This document shows, one piece after another, positions 35,216 through 43,930 of a stretch of DNA of 64,000 bases. The translations under genes were made by a program, and so were the position numbers. Each line of letters opens with the position of its first letter. Position 1 is the first letter of the stretch. The stretch covers positions 1 to 64,000 of the forward strand of contig JAIOZY010000003.1 in NCBI GenBank assembly GCA_021740385.1, in the 5' to 3' direction. The notes under the pieces were generated by a model, which saw nothing but the letters and a program-made list of their open reading frames with translations, ran no database searches and was not told where the DNA came from. The stretch comes from Prolixibacteraceae bacterium. GTDB taxonomy: Bacteria > Bacteroidota > Bacteroidia > Bacteroidales > Prolixibacteraceae.

Positions 35216-35911
35216 CTAAAAAGAGAAATAGTTTACCTTGTTAATGGACGTGCCCATGTTAACATCTTTCAGCGAAACGTGATGTTTTTCGCGGTTTAAC
35301 AACGATACTGTTTTCATCACGGTTTTTGCACCGTTTGCATCAACCGAAGTCATTTCCATAACAAAACCTCCAACCGATAAGGTATTGTGGAGCATGGACA
35401 TTTTTGCCGCACGGAAAATCCCGTAGTCGTTCGAAAGGTCTACTTCGTTTGTGATCCATGCTTCGCCCGAAATTTTTTTGTAGGTGTAGGTATACTTTTT
35501 ACAATTCTTACCCAATATCTTTTTGGTTTCGGAAGCCGGAACAATTTCCAGCATTTTCATATCCTTTTCCGACGGGTATTTAAATTTTGTAGCGTTGTAC
35601 ATGGGCTCCGGTGTGCCCGGACTAAAAATCTGAACAGCCACTTCGTTTTTCAGGTCCATTATGGTTTCGGTATCCCTTTCGGTTTTACCTGTTTTTAAAA
35701 GAATATCAAAGTTTTTCCTGTTTGACTGAAAGAATATTTCATAGTTCATTTTTTGCCTGAGCTTTCCTCTTTTGTCAAAAAATTCAACCTCGAACTTGTT
35801 GTTACGGTCAAACGAGTATTCCCCTTCCCAGTTTACCCCGGGCATTTTAATCTGTGCACCTGCATAAGAAAATAATCCTAAAGCAAAAAGCGCAATAATT
35901 ATTTTTTTCAT
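35216..35911 (-). CDS. Exported protein, DUF4412-like
   Basis: A 231-residue protein, started at the ATG before the signal peptide (MKKIIIALFALGLFSYAGA). A longer open frame adds 14 charged residues that are unlikely. The mature part is beta-rich, with I-L-G-K-N-C-K-K-Y-T-Y and G-E-A-W-I-T-N-E, a pattern seen in DUF4412/lipoprotein-fold proteins. Function unknown; periplasmic location is inferred from the signal peptide. Confidence 0.65.
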   Translation of the reverse strand: MKKIIIALFALGLFSYAGAQIKMPGVNWEGEYSFDRNNKFEVEFFDKRGKLRQKMNYEIFFQSNRKNFDILLKTGKTERDTETIMDLKNEVAVQIFSPGTPEPMYNATKFKYPSEKDMKMLEIVPASETKKILGKNCKKYTYTYKKISGEAWITNEVDLSNDYGIFRAAKMSMLHNTLSVGGFVMEMTSVDANGAKTVMKTVSLLNREKHHVSLKDVNMGTSINKVNYFSF

Positions 35912-36010
35912 ACTTTCACTATTGATGGTTTTTTTCTGTTTTTCCAAAACCAAAAACTAATCCAAAATACAAAATATTGCATTAGAAAAAACATTCCGGA
36001 AAATTGTTTA

Positions 36011-37123
36011 CTAAAATTTTGAAAGCAGTTTAAACCGGTTGCCTGGCAATGACTTTAGCACGCCTTTAAATTCGAGGTTCAACATTAGTGAATTAATTTT
36101 CTGAACCGACCAGTTCAGTTTTCTCGAAGCAAAATCGGTTGTAATGATTTCATTGCCCGACAGTAATTCCACAACCTTTTTTTCATCATCATCCAAATCA
36201 ATCATCATCACCTGTTGCCGGGGTTGTGCATTGGCTTCCCATCCCATGTATTCAATCAAATCGCTGGCCGAAGTAATCAGGGCAGCTTCATTTTTTCGGA
36301 TGAGGTTGTTGCACCCTTGTGAAAACTGATCGGAAACCTTTCCGGGAAATGCAAACACATCGCGGTTATACGAGTTGGCAATATCGGCTGTAACCAACGC
36401 GCCCCCCTTACCGGCCGATTCCACCACAATTGTACAATCGGCAAGCCCGGCAATAATGCGGTTGCGGCGGGGAAAATTCCCCGGGTCGATTTTTGAGCCC
36501 GAAGGAAAATCGGTAAGAATACCGCCCCCGGCCTCAATAATGTCGCGGGCCAGGTTTTTATGTGCCGACGGGTATAATTTATCGAGCCCGTGCCCAACTA
36601 CCCCAACTGTTGGGAACCTGTTTTTCAACGCAGCTTTATGCGCGGTACCGTCAATACCAAAAGCCAGACCACTTACAATTAGCACCTCAATGCCTGCCCG
36701 GGCCAGCCCTTTTACCAGGTTTTCGGTCAATTCCCTTCCGTATTCGGTGGCGCTGCGGGTACCAACAATGCTGACAATTCGCTGGTGATTGAGATCGGCA
36801 TCTCCTTTCTGAAAAAGAATTACCGGTGCATCGCTACACTGTGCCAAACGCTTCGGAAAAACCTTGTCGAGGTAAAAGTATGTTTTAATGTTATGCTTCT
36901 GAATAAAGCCAACTTCGCGTGAAGCCTTTTCAAGCATTTCTGCACGATTATCTAAAATAATGTTAATCAGGTTACTGCCAATTCCCGGAATTTCTTTAAA
37001 GGCTTTTCGTGGCGCTTCAAAAACGGCATCGAGGCTGCCAAGGTAGGCAACCAGCCGGCGGGCATTTACCGCACCTATGCGTGGAAACATCGATAGGGCA
37101 ATTTGATAGTTCAGGGCTGTCAT
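36011..37123 (-). CDS. dprA: DNA processing protein DprA
   Basis: A 370-residue protein that loads RecA on incoming single-stranded DNA during transformation. The N-terminal HhH-like segment spans residues 1-70. The Rossmann-like core has SIVGTRSATEYGRELT, VSGLAFGIDGTAHKAAL and a GGGILTDFPSG loop with FPRRNRIIAGLA. A C-terminal winged helix ends the protein (residues 305-370). The start is the ATG at 37123; a TTG one codon upstream is the alternative. The gene 18 bases upstream on the same strand encodes a small membrane protein. Confidence 0.93.
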   Translation of the reverse strand: MTALNYQIALSMFPRIGAVNARRLVAYLGSLDAVFEAPRKAFKEIPGIGSNLINIILDNRAEMLEKASREVGFIQKHNIKTYFYLDKVFPKRLAQCSDAPVILFQKGDADLNHQRIVSIVGTRSATEYGRELTENLVKGLARAGIEVLIVSGLAFGIDGTAHKAALKNRFPTVGVVGHGLDKLYPSAHKNLARDIIEAGGGILTDFPSGSKIDPGNFPRRNRIIAGLADCTIVVESAGKGGALVTADIANSYNRDVFAFPGKVSDQFSQGCNNLIRKNEAALITSASDLIEYMGWEANAQPRQQVMMIDLDDDEKKVVELLSGNEIITTDFASRKLNWSVQKINSLMLNLEFKGVLKSLPGNRFKLLSKF

Positions 37124-37144
37124 CAATTTTCAGGATATTTATTA

Positions 37145-37651
37145 TTACTTATGTTCGAACTGATATTTCTGATTGATAATCTGTTGTAAAACTTGCAAAA
37201 CCTGTTGCCGTTCTTTCTTTGTTAACAGCGTTAAACTAACGGAGGGAAAATCGGCTACGCCATATTTCGAATTAACCGATAAAATAAGTTCTTTTTTCAA
37301 TCCCTTCATTTTTCTCACTGTTTCGAAACCGGCAAACTGGCTGAATTCAATCTCAATCGACTGGTAATTGCGCATGGTTGAGGCCACCGAATAGTAGTTC
37401 ACCTGCAAAGCTGTTTCGGTTACGAGCAATTCAAAAAACGATGGCTTCAGGTTGGTGAACAATATAAACCAGGCAATTCCAACAACGACATCAGCTATAA
37501 GGAAATAATTCATGTTGGTTGCCAAAAAATAAAAAGCAGCTCCCAAAAACAGCACACCGCTTACGATAAACAGTGCAAATACATTGGCCGAACGTTTTTT
37601 ATTGTCGTACCGATATGTGAAATTTATGTTTTCTTTCGATCCCATTTTCAT
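37145..37651 (-). CDS. Small membrane protein, PH/YcxB-like
   Basis: A 168-residue protein. Two adjacent membrane helices (VFALFIVSGVLFLGAAFYFLA and a second near residues 52-70) are followed by a basic beta-rich tail. This resembles the YcxB-like/bacterial PH-domain membrane proteins, but the match is weak. It precedes dprA and is divergent from aroB. Confidence 0.55.
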   Translation of the reverse strand: MKMGSKENINFTYRYDNKKRSANVFALFIVSGVLFLGAAFYFLATNMNYFLIADVVVGIAWFILFTNLKPSFFELLVTETALQVNYYSVASTMRNYQSIEIEFSQFAGFETVRKMKGLKKELILSVNSKYGVADFPSVSLTLLTKKERQQVLQVLQQIINQKYQFEHK

Positions 37652-37679
37652 TAACTTCTACCAAAATAACAAATTGTTT

Positions 37680-37687
37680 TAATTTTG
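37680..37687 (+). promoter_or_regulatory. -7 element for aroB
   Basis: TAATTTTG lies 22 bases before the ATG at 37710. Confidence 0.5.
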
Positions 37688-37709
37688 AAGCATAAAAAAA
37701 GTGTTAAAT

Positions 37710-38780
37710 ATGAGCATTCCCGTTTTTAAAAACGACATCAGGGTTACCAACAACCTTGAGCCTGAACTAAAAGGCATAATTGAAAAATACCCAAAAGGGA
37801 AAGTTTTCGTGGTAGTTGATGAAAATACACAACAACATTGCCTGCCTTTGTTGCAGAGATTTGCTGTATTTGAAGGAATACCTGTATTGAAAATCCCAAG
37901 CGGGGAAGAACACAAAAGCCTTGATTCGGTTGTGCAAGTGTGGAATTTCCTGGAAGAGAACAATGCCGACCGCAAATCGCTTCTGATCAACCTTGGCGGG
38001 GGAATGCTGAGCGACCTTTGCGGGTTTGCTGCATCGTGCTTTAAACGCGGTTTGCATTTTGTGAATATTCCAACCACGTTGCTTTCGCAGGTTGACGCCT
38101 CGGTGGGAGGAAAAACAGGCATCAACTTTAACGGGCTGAAAAACGAGATTGGTGTTTTCAATCAACCGCAAACGGTAATTATTGCTTCACAGTTTTTGAA
38201 AACCATCGACAAAGAAAACTTTCTTTCGGGCTATGCCGAAATGCTGAAACACGGGCTTATCCGCAGCAAACCACACTGGGACGAACTTTTGGAATTTGAT
38301 ACAGAAAACATCAATTACGAAAGCCTTAACGAAATGATTGCCCGTTCGGTAGCCATTAAAGAATACTTCGTGGTGAACGACCCCACCGAGAAAAACATCC
38401 GCAAAGCACTGAACCTGGGGCACACCGTTGGCCATGCTTTTGAAAGCCTGGCACTGCACCAGGGGCGGCCAATATTACATGGTTTTGCTGTGGCTTACGG
38501 GTTAATTGTTGAATTGTACCTCTCGGCAAAAAAGGTCGGGTTTCCAATGGAGCAGGCCAACCAAATTTCGAAATGGATTGTTGACACTTACGGGCCGTTC
38601 GAAATAAGCCAAAACGATTACGAGGAGCTTTACCTGAAAATGACCAAGGACAAGAAGAACGAAGCGGGCAGGATCAATTTCACACTTATTCCGGAAATCG
38701 GAAAAGTTGAAATTAACATTGACTGCAGCCGGGAACTGATTGTTGAAGCGCTTGATTATTACGCTGGAATGACAAAGTAA
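37710..38780 (+). CDS. aroB: 3-dehydroquinate synthase
   Basis: A 356-residue NAD+- and metal-dependent enzyme, second step of the shikimate pathway. The ATG at 37710 is chosen over a GTG three codons upstream. NLGGGMLSDLCGFAAS and IPTTLLSQVDASVGGKTGIN are the NAD and substrate-binding motifs. Metal-binding residues appear in SGYAEMLKHG and NLGHTVGHAFE. aroA lies 290 bases downstream; the two may share transcripts although a small gene lies between. Confidence 0.94.
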   Translation: MSIPVFKNDIRVTNNLEPELKGIIEKYPKGKVFVVVDENTQQHCLPLLQRFAVFEGIPVLKIPSGEEHKSLDSVVQVWNFLEENNADRKSLLINLGGGMLSDLCGFAASCFKRGLHFVNIPTTLLSQVDASVGGKTGINFNGLKNEIGVFNQPQTVIIASQFLKTIDKENFLSGYAEMLKHGLIRSKPHWDELLEFDTENINYESLNEMIARSVAIKEYFVVNDPTEKNIRKALNLGHTVGHAFESLALHQGRPILHGFAVAYGLIVELYLSAKKVGFPMEQANQISKWIVDTYGPFEISQNDYEELYLKMTKDKKNEAGRINFTLIPEIGKVEINIDCSRELIVEALDYYAGMTK

Positions 38781-38787
38781 AGTTTTG

Positions 38788-38795
38788 TAACTTTG
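38788..38795 (+). promoter_or_regulatory. -7 element for the orphan antitoxin gene
   Basis: TAACTTTG lies 17 bases before the ATG at 38812. Confidence 0.45.
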
Positions 38796-38811
38796 TGAAA
38801 AAGATAAACGC

Positions 38812-39009
38812 ATGAAGGCCATAGAATTTCAATCAAAAACAGACAAAACAGATCAACCTGAAACAAATGTTCGTGTTATTGTACTTATTGACGAAGAGGT
38901 GTCTGATATTGAAGACAATAAAGCATGGGCAAAGGCAATAGCAGGCAATCCATCGTTTGACTTTTTGAAAGAACCTGAAGAAGATATTTACACATTAAAT
39001 GACAGATAA
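38812..39009 (+). CDS. Orphan antitoxin-like small protein
   Basis: A 65-residue acidic protein. The C-terminal pattern NPSFDFLKEPEEDIYTLND and the middle VRVIVLIDEE resemble a small antitoxin family that normally precedes a PemK/MazF-type toxin gene. No toxin follows; the next gene is aroA. The short tail after TLND and the missing linker near residue 15 suggest that the locus is a remnant. It carries its own promoter-like element between aroB and aroA. Confidence 0.6.
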   Translation: MKAIEFQSKTDKTDQPETNVRVIVLIDEEVSDIEDNKAWAKAIAGNPSFDFLKEPEEDIYTLNDR

Positions 39010-39069
39010 TCAAATTAATAAGAATAAATTTCAATGGTTATTAGTAATTAAGATAATAACGAAAAACCA

Positions 39070-40299
39070 ATGCAATACACGATAAAACCCACAACAAAAT
39101 TTCTTCAAAGCGAAATAAGTTTACCTTCCTCAAAAAGCATCAGCAACCGGGCGCTTATCATCAATGCCCTGGCATATAGTCCGCTGCCGGTTCAGAACCT
39201 GAGCAACAGCGACGATACCCGGGCGATGCAAAAAGTGCTTACTTCAAATACCAACAAGTTTGACATTGGCCATGCCGGTACCGCCATGCGCTTTCTTACC
39301 GCCTTTCTTGCAAAAATTGTGGGCAAATGGGAAATTACCGGAAGTGAACGCATGCAGCAACGCCCCATAAAAATTTTGGTTGACGCGCTAATGCAACTGG
39401 GAGCAAAAATTGAGTACATCAATAACGAAGGTTACCCGCCGCTGCGTATATGGGGATCGAACCTGAAGGGCGGAAAACTGGAACTCGACGGTAGCATCAG
39501 CAGCCAGTACATCACTGCATTGCTGATGATTGCCCCTACCCTTGAAGGCGGACTGGAACTTACACTGAAAAACCGGATAACATCGGCCTCGTATATCGAC
39601 CTAACACTAAACCTGATGGCCCGTTTTGGGATTTCGTTCAAATGGACCGGAAACGTGATAACAATTGAAGAACAACCATATAAACCCATCCCTTATACCG
39701 TTGAAGCCGATTGGAGCGGTGCCTCCTACTGGTACGAAATGGCTGTACTTGCCAACGAAACCGATATTTTTTTAAAAGGCCTTGAACTCGACAGTCTGCA
39801 GGGCGATTGTGCACAGGCCAAATGGTTCGAATCGTTCGGGATTTTATCGGAACAGGAAGAAAACGGTGTGCGGCTTACGAAAAAAGAAGTGAGACTGCCC
39901 GAAAAATACGTGCAGGATTTTATCGAAAACCCCGATATTGCCCAAACATTTGCCGTAATGTGCGTATGCAAAGGCATACCCTTTCATTTCACCGGACTTG
40001 AAACGTTGAAGATAAAAGAAACCGACCGGATTGCGGCCCTGATTGATGAACTTGAAAAAATGGGCGCCAACCTGTACGAGCCACAACCCGGCGAACTTGC
40101 CTGGGACGGCCAGCTCGATGAAACACTTTTTTCAAATCCGGAACCGATCAACACTTACCACGACCACCGCATGGCACTGGCTTTTGCACCGGCAGCAATG
40201 GCCACTGGCCATATCGAAATTAACGACCCACAGGTGGTTACCAAATCGTACCCGGGTTTTTGGAACGATTTACAAAAAGCGGGATTTGACGTTGATTAA
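39070..40299 (+). CDS. aroA: 3-phosphoshikimate 1-carboxyvinyltransferase (EPSP synthase)
   Basis: A 409-residue enzyme that joins phosphoenolpyruvate and shikimate 3-phosphate. Visible motifs are LPSSKSISNRALI at the start, GHAGTAMRFLTAF (PEP-binding loop, slightly diverged from the usual LGNAGT form), and the later KIKETDRIAAL and YHDHRMALAFAP. It is somewhat shorter than the 425-residue norm, as is common in Bacteroidota. Same direction as aroB. Confidence 0.93.
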   Translation: MQYTIKPTTKFLQSEISLPSSKSISNRALIINALAYSPLPVQNLSNSDDTRAMQKVLTSNTNKFDIGHAGTAMRFLTAFLAKIVGKWEITGSERMQQRPIKILVDALMQLGAKIEYINNEGYPPLRIWGSNLKGGKLELDGSISSQYITALLMIAPTLEGGLELTLKNRITSASYIDLTLNLMARFGISFKWTGNVITIEEQPYKPIPYTVEADWSGASYWYEMAVLANETDIFLKGLELDSLQGDCAQAKWFESFGILSEQEENGVRLTKKEVRLPEKYVQDFIENPDIAQTFAVMCVCKGIPFHFTGLETLKIKETDRIAALIDELEKMGANLYEPQPGELAWDGQLDETLFSNPEPINTYHDHRMALAFAPAAMATGHIEINDPQVVTKSYPGFWNDLQKAGFDVD

Positions 40300-40335
40300 T
40301 AAATATACAACGAAGTTATTTTAAGCTGGGCATTC

Positions 40336-41277
40336 TCATTCAAACAACTCAACATCAACGGCAATGTTTTCTCCGTTTTCGTTTTGAGATATCTTGAAAG
40401 ATACGCTGTCACCTTCATTCAAGTCATTAAAGTCTACGCCATTAACAGACTGATAATGAAAAAACAAGTTGTTGCCTGGATATTTGATAAAGCCGTATCC
40501 GTTTTTTAACGACATGATTTCGCTTGTTTTAATACCATTATCATCTCCCTTGCTTTGCCTTTTGTGCAACGATCTTACAACGTTATTGTTTGTCCTTCTT
40601 TCCATTTTTTGCTGAGGCAAAAATAAATTATTAATTGCCGAACTATCTTTGGAAACACGGTTATCTATTTCTTCATGCATTGAAATGGGATAAGTTACAA
40701 CCTCTAAAAGCTCCTGTGATGTTCTGGTAATCCTGTCATTTCCAAAATCATCGGTATAATCAAAATCCCATGATAAAAGCATAACCCGCGTGCCAAGGGT
40801 ATTTAACTTTTTTACAAGTGGAATATAATCTCCATCAGATGCCACTAAAACAAGCACATTAAATCTTTTGTAATAGGCCATTTCAAATGCCTCAAGTGCT
40901 AACCATACATCAATGCCTTTTTCGTGCTTTTTACCGGAATGAGAGGTTCTAACGGGCAAATAATGAGTTGTAATACCCTCTTTCATAAGCACATCATCAA
41001 AAACTCTGTCGTAATACAACGAGTTTGATTTTTCGGCTGCTTCCTGTGCATTTAGCCTTCCTCTAAAATAATGGGAATCAACTATCTGGCATAGTCTGTA
41101 TCCCGATGTTTCACCTTCAAGTTCTGCAACTTTATGCCGTATAAAGTCATGTAAACCCGAAACGCTGATCCTAGATTTTCTTTGATGAACATACGCATAA
41201 TAATTACTCACATGCAAAAAATAATTACCATCGTAAAACACGCCTATCCTGATCAATTTGTTGTTTTCACTAATCAT
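40336..41277 (-). CDS. NYN-domain protein with C-terminal cold-shock domain
   Basis: A 313-residue protein. Residues 5-190 form a NYN/PIN-like nuclease fold: RIGVFYDGNYF with first Asp, KGIDVWLALEA and VLVASDGDYIPLVKKL with further acidic residues. A basic linker follows (residues 215-245). Residues 250-313 resemble a cold-shock domain: NGYGFIKYPGNNLFFHYQSV and LNEGDSVSFKI. The combination suggests an RNA-binding, possibly RNA-cutting enzyme. It is convergent with aroA. A LabA-like NYN protein without CSD would be the usual form. Confidence 0.78.
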   Translation of the reverse strand: MISENNKLIRIGVFYDGNYFLHVSNYYAYVHQRKSRISVSGLHDFIRHKVAELEGETSGYRLCQIVDSHYFRGRLNAQEAAEKSNSLYYDRVFDDVLMKEGITTHYLPVRTSHSGKKHEKGIDVWLALEAFEMAYYKRFNVLVLVASDGDYIPLVKKLNTLGTRVMLLSWDFDYTDDFGNDRITRTSQELLEVVTYPISMHEEIDNRVSKDSSAINNLFLPQQKMERRTNNNVVRSLHKRQSKGDDNGIKTSEIMSLKNGYGFIKYPGNNLFFHYQSVNGVDFNDLNEGDSVSFKISQNENGENIAVDVELFE

Positions 41278-41378
41278 AGTTTATGTGTCTTTATAGTCAG
41301 CACAATAAAAAGAAATTTGTTTCCATACAATTTAAATCATATTGCAAAAACAAAACCGTGTATAATAAATGCCGTGTA

Positions 41379-42005
41379 TTAAAAAATATAGGCAGAGCGG
41401 GCAACATTATCCCATGTACCTAAACCATGAACCGATCTAGGTCCTATATACATTTTTGCTCTTCCCGCCCAATATCGCTCGGTGAATAAAATTGTTATAG
41501 GGAACACATACATAGAAGAAATATTACAATCTAGAGGAGTTGGGAAAAAAGGTATTGGTATCGGTAGTACCATTGAGAATCCTTGAAAATTGATATTTTC
41601 ATAAACAATAGTAGGAATATAACTTGTTTTAAGATTTTTATTCTCATAGAATTTGTCTCTTTTTTCATTAAGAGACGACAAGTAATTTTTTACCTTTTCT
41701 GAATCGTTTGATTCTTTCCACAATTCCATTTTTTCGACATAAGAAATTTCTTTTTGAAGCTCTAAAATTTTTGTTTTTATATAATCAGTTAACTTACCCG
41801 ATTCTTCTAAATATAATGTAACTTCATCAAAATTTTTACATAAAGTTTCATTCACATCATCAATTACAATGATTTCTTCAATAAAATAACTTTCATTAGT
41901 TCTGTAATCAGGTTTGAGTGCTATTTCATCTGTGTTATTACAACCCAACAGGCAGAATACTATACATAATGTTGCAGCTTTTACAAATAACATAAAATTT
42001 TTCAT
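41379..42005 (-). CDS. Lipoprotein with beta/gamma-crystallin-like C-terminus
   Basis: A 208-residue protein started at the ATG at 42005, directly before the signal peptide with lipobox LLGC (Cys22). Residues 30-120 are Glu/Lys-rich and probably helical. From about residue 130 the sequence looks like a crystallin-type Greek key: VYENINFQGFS, then CNISSMYV, and a second half FTERYWAGRAKMYIG with WDNVARSAYIF. These would be Ca2+-binding or structural. It lies 19 bases after the last of four tandem paralogs on the same strand, so it may belong to that system. Fold call is tentative. Confidence 0.55.
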   Translation of the reverse strand: MKNFMLFVKAATLCIVFCLLGCNNTDEIALKPDYRTNESYFIEEIIVIDDVNETLCKNFDEVTLYLEESGKLTDYIKTKILELQKEISYVEKMELWKESNDSEKVKNYLSSLNEKRDKFYENKNLKTSYIPTIVYENINFQGFSMVLPIPIPFFPTPLDCNISSMYVFPITILFTERYWAGRAKMYIGPRSVHGLGTWDNVARSAYIF

Positions 42006-42024
42006 GATTTTTAAATTTTTAGTG

Positions 42025-42510
42025 TTAGTAATAAGAACTGATAAGAGATAATGTTCCAATAAGTTCCAATAGGATCAGAAATACAGGAAGCGCTACAGTT
42101 GTTATTAAACAACCTGTTACCGCGCTTTTTACCTGAGCAGGATCGTTGTTAGTAACAAAAGCCACAACAAGGATTCCAAGAGCTGAAAACATGCAACCAT
42201 ACCAGAAAGGGCCAACAATAAGCGGGTTCGAGTCTACTTCCTGGCTCATGGCAATGGCCGATGTTGAACTGACATTTTCAAGCAGTTCGCTGTTCGTGGC
42301 CAGTACTTCGTCATATGTCAGTTCATTATCGGAAATAAAGTTTTCCAGTTTCGAAATTTCTTCAAACGAACTGTATATTTCGTTTTCATCAAAATTGACG
42401 ATGGCCTTATCACCCTGGGTTACTGTAAAATTTGTTCCGGCAAATGCTTGTGGTATTAAAAAGAAAATGGCCATGCTTACAGCCATTGTTTTAAACAGGA
42501 TTTTTTTCAT
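42025..42510 (-). CDS. Tandem C-x27-C exported protein, paralog 4 (last)
   Basis: A 161-residue protein with a signal peptide ending QAFAG. The mature N-terminal half is acidic with the motif FDENEIYSSFEEISKLE. The C-terminal half holds two hydrophobic helices with cysteines at 106 and 134, each after Gly (Y-G-C and T-G-C), exactly 27 residues apart. The same spacing occurs in the three other paralogs. No family is recognised. It is the last paralog on the strand and is followed 19 bases later by the crystallin-like lipoprotein gene, suggesting co-transcription. Confidence 0.75.
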   Translation of the reverse strand: MKKILFKTMAVSMAIFFLIPQAFAGTNFTVTQGDKAIVNFDENEIYSSFEEISKLENFISDNELTYDEVLATNSELLENVSSTSAIAMSQEVDSNPLIVGPFWYGCMFSALGILVVAFVTNNDPAQVKSAVTGCLITTVALPVFLILLELIGTLSLISSYY

Positions 42511-42853
42511 ATTAGTTAAGTTTTAAGTTTGAATTCAATGTAAAGCTAAGTAAAATAATTTAATCATCAAGTAAATATTGTTTTAAAACGGATGTTCGGT
42601 TTAAAAGGGGTTGCTTTGCTGCCAATAACAGATTTTGTTTTATGTGTCATTTCGAACGCATGTGAAAGATCTCAGCGTATTTGAGCATATCTCTCCTAAC
42701 GTCGAGATGACACCTTTTTTTCAACTGTCATCTTCGTATTATACCCAAAAAAATGAGAAGAACCAGCAAGAAAGCGGTATACATAATGTTTTAACACGAA
42801 GATAAAAAAAGATATCATTGTTGTCCGGGGAAATAGAAAAAGAATGGGCAGAT
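42511..42853. other. Intergenic region between paralogs 3 and 4
   Basis: A 343-base stretch without a gene; no degenerate fifth paralog could be read on the minus strand. It contains an inverted repeat at 42644-42713, listed separately. Confidence 0.6.
42644..42713. repeat. Dispersed inverted repeat (GTGTCATTTCGA ... TCGAGATGACAC)
   Basis: Terminal arms of 12 bases pair with one mismatch across a 46-base middle. It resembles short dispersed palindromic elements seen between Bacteroidota genes. It lies between paralog 3 and paralog 4 of the tandem array. Confidence 0.65.
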
Positions 42854-43324
42854 TCACAAGTAAAACCCAAAATACGCGAACATGCAACCATACACACCAA
42901 CAACACTTAAAACGCCAACAATACTGGTTGTTGCGCATCCCCACAACGAACTGTTAAGCGCCGTTGTGTCACCTTCGTTTACCAGGGCAACGGCCAAAAT
43001 GCCCACACCGCCAAACAGGCAACCCATTAGAAAGGATGTTTGTGAATCGAAACGGAATTGCTCAACTGCCCCAACGGCCGAGGATTCATTCGCAATATTA
43101 TCGGTTGAATAACCCGCTTCAATCAAACCGGTATACGTGATGTTTTCGTTTTGCTGAATGTAGGCAAGTTGTTCTTCAATTTCATTGAAAGCACTGTAGA
43201 TTTCGCTTTCATCGAATTCACAGATTATTGTATTATTTTCAGTGTTGTATGAAAAAGTATTAAAGGGAACGATGAAGGAGAAGATAAATACGAAAACAAT
43301 GGGGTATAGAACTACTTGTTTCAT
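42854..43324 (-). CDS. Tandem C-x27-C exported protein, paralog 3
   Basis: A 156-residue protein with signal-like N-terminus (MKQVVLYPIVFVFIFSFIVP). The motif FDESEIYSAFNEIEEQ is at residues 37-52. The conserved cysteines are at 102 and 130, both after Gly. It is the most diverged of the four and has extra cysteines at 35 and 147, so disulfide pairing may differ. A strong hairpin terminator separates it from paralog 2. Function unknown. Confidence 0.72.
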   Translation of the reverse strand: MKQVVLYPIVFVFIFSFIVPFNTFSYNTENNTIICEFDESEIYSAFNEIEEQLAYIQQNENITYTGLIEAGYSTDNIANESSAVGAVEQFRFDSQTSFLMGCLFGGVGILAVALVNEGDTTALNSSLWGCATTSIVGVLSVVGVYGCMFAYFGFYL

Positions 43325-43348
43325 TTTTTTAGTTAAGAAAAGATATAA

Positions 43349-43382
43349 AAAAGGCTGCTGAAAATTTTCCAGCAGCCTTTAA
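43349..43382 (-). terminator. Terminator after paralog 2 of the tandem array
   Basis: AAAGGCTGCTG and CAGCAGCCTTT form a perfect 11-bp stem. On the minus strand a T run follows. It lies seven bases after the paralog 2 stop, so paralogs 1-2 and 3-4 are probably separate transcripts. Confidence 0.85.
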
Positions 43383-43388
43383 ATATTA

Positions 43389-43871
43389 TTACAGATACCA
43401 CCAATAACTTCCAGCTCCAAGTAAACTTAACGTAACGCTGAAAACTACCCAGAAACCGGTGCTGGCAGCACAGCCCCAAACCGATTTCATGATCTGGTCT
43501 TTATCCATATCGGTTGTAAGAGCTACAATGGCTATACCAGCCAAATTCAGGATACAACCCCACCAAAATGCGCTAACAATTGGCGGATCGCCGGCATTTG
43601 CATTGCCCATTGCCAGGGCAGCCGATGAGCTCACGTTTTCAACAAGCGCTTCTTTTTCGGCTTCCACTTCGGCATAGGTTACATCGTTTTCCGAAACGTA
43701 GCTAACCAGTTCCGAAATTTCATCGAACGAGCTGTAAATCTCGTCTTCGTTAAAATTAACAATGGCTTCTTCCTCTTCGTTTATCGAGAAATTGCCCCCG
43801 GCAATGGCCTGGGAAAAAAACATTAATGAGGCCATGGATACGGCCACCGTTTTAAATAAAAATTTTTTCAT
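43389..43871 (-). CDS. Tandem C-x27-C exported protein, paralog 2
   Basis: A 160-residue protein started at the ATG at 43871 (MKKFLFKTVAVSM), not at the upstream ATG of the longer frame. Signal peptide ends QAIAG. The motif FNEDEIYSSFDEISEL matches paralog 4 closely, and cysteines are at 106 and 134 as there (W-G-C each). Between motif and first cysteine lies an acidic, Ser/Ala-rich stretch. The C-terminus is aromatic (SYWWYL). Function unknown. Confidence 0.75.
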   Translation of the reverse strand: MKKFLFKTVAVSMASLMFFSQAIAGGNFSINEEEEAIVNFNEDEIYSSFDEISELVSYVSENDVTYAEVEAEKEALVENVSSSAALAMGNANAGDPPIVSAFWWGCILNLAGIAIVALTTDMDKDQIMKSVWGCAASTGFWVVFSVTLSLLGAGSYWWYL

Positions 43872-43930
43872 GCTAAAAAGGTTTAGATTTGACAAAATAT
43901 TTAAATATTGCTTTTACACACAAATGAATA

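Noticed and set aside
39000-39086. Short open frame overlapping the end of the orphan antitoxin (possible toxin)
   Set aside because: It encodes about 28 residues with no MazF/PemK pattern and overlaps the aroA start region.
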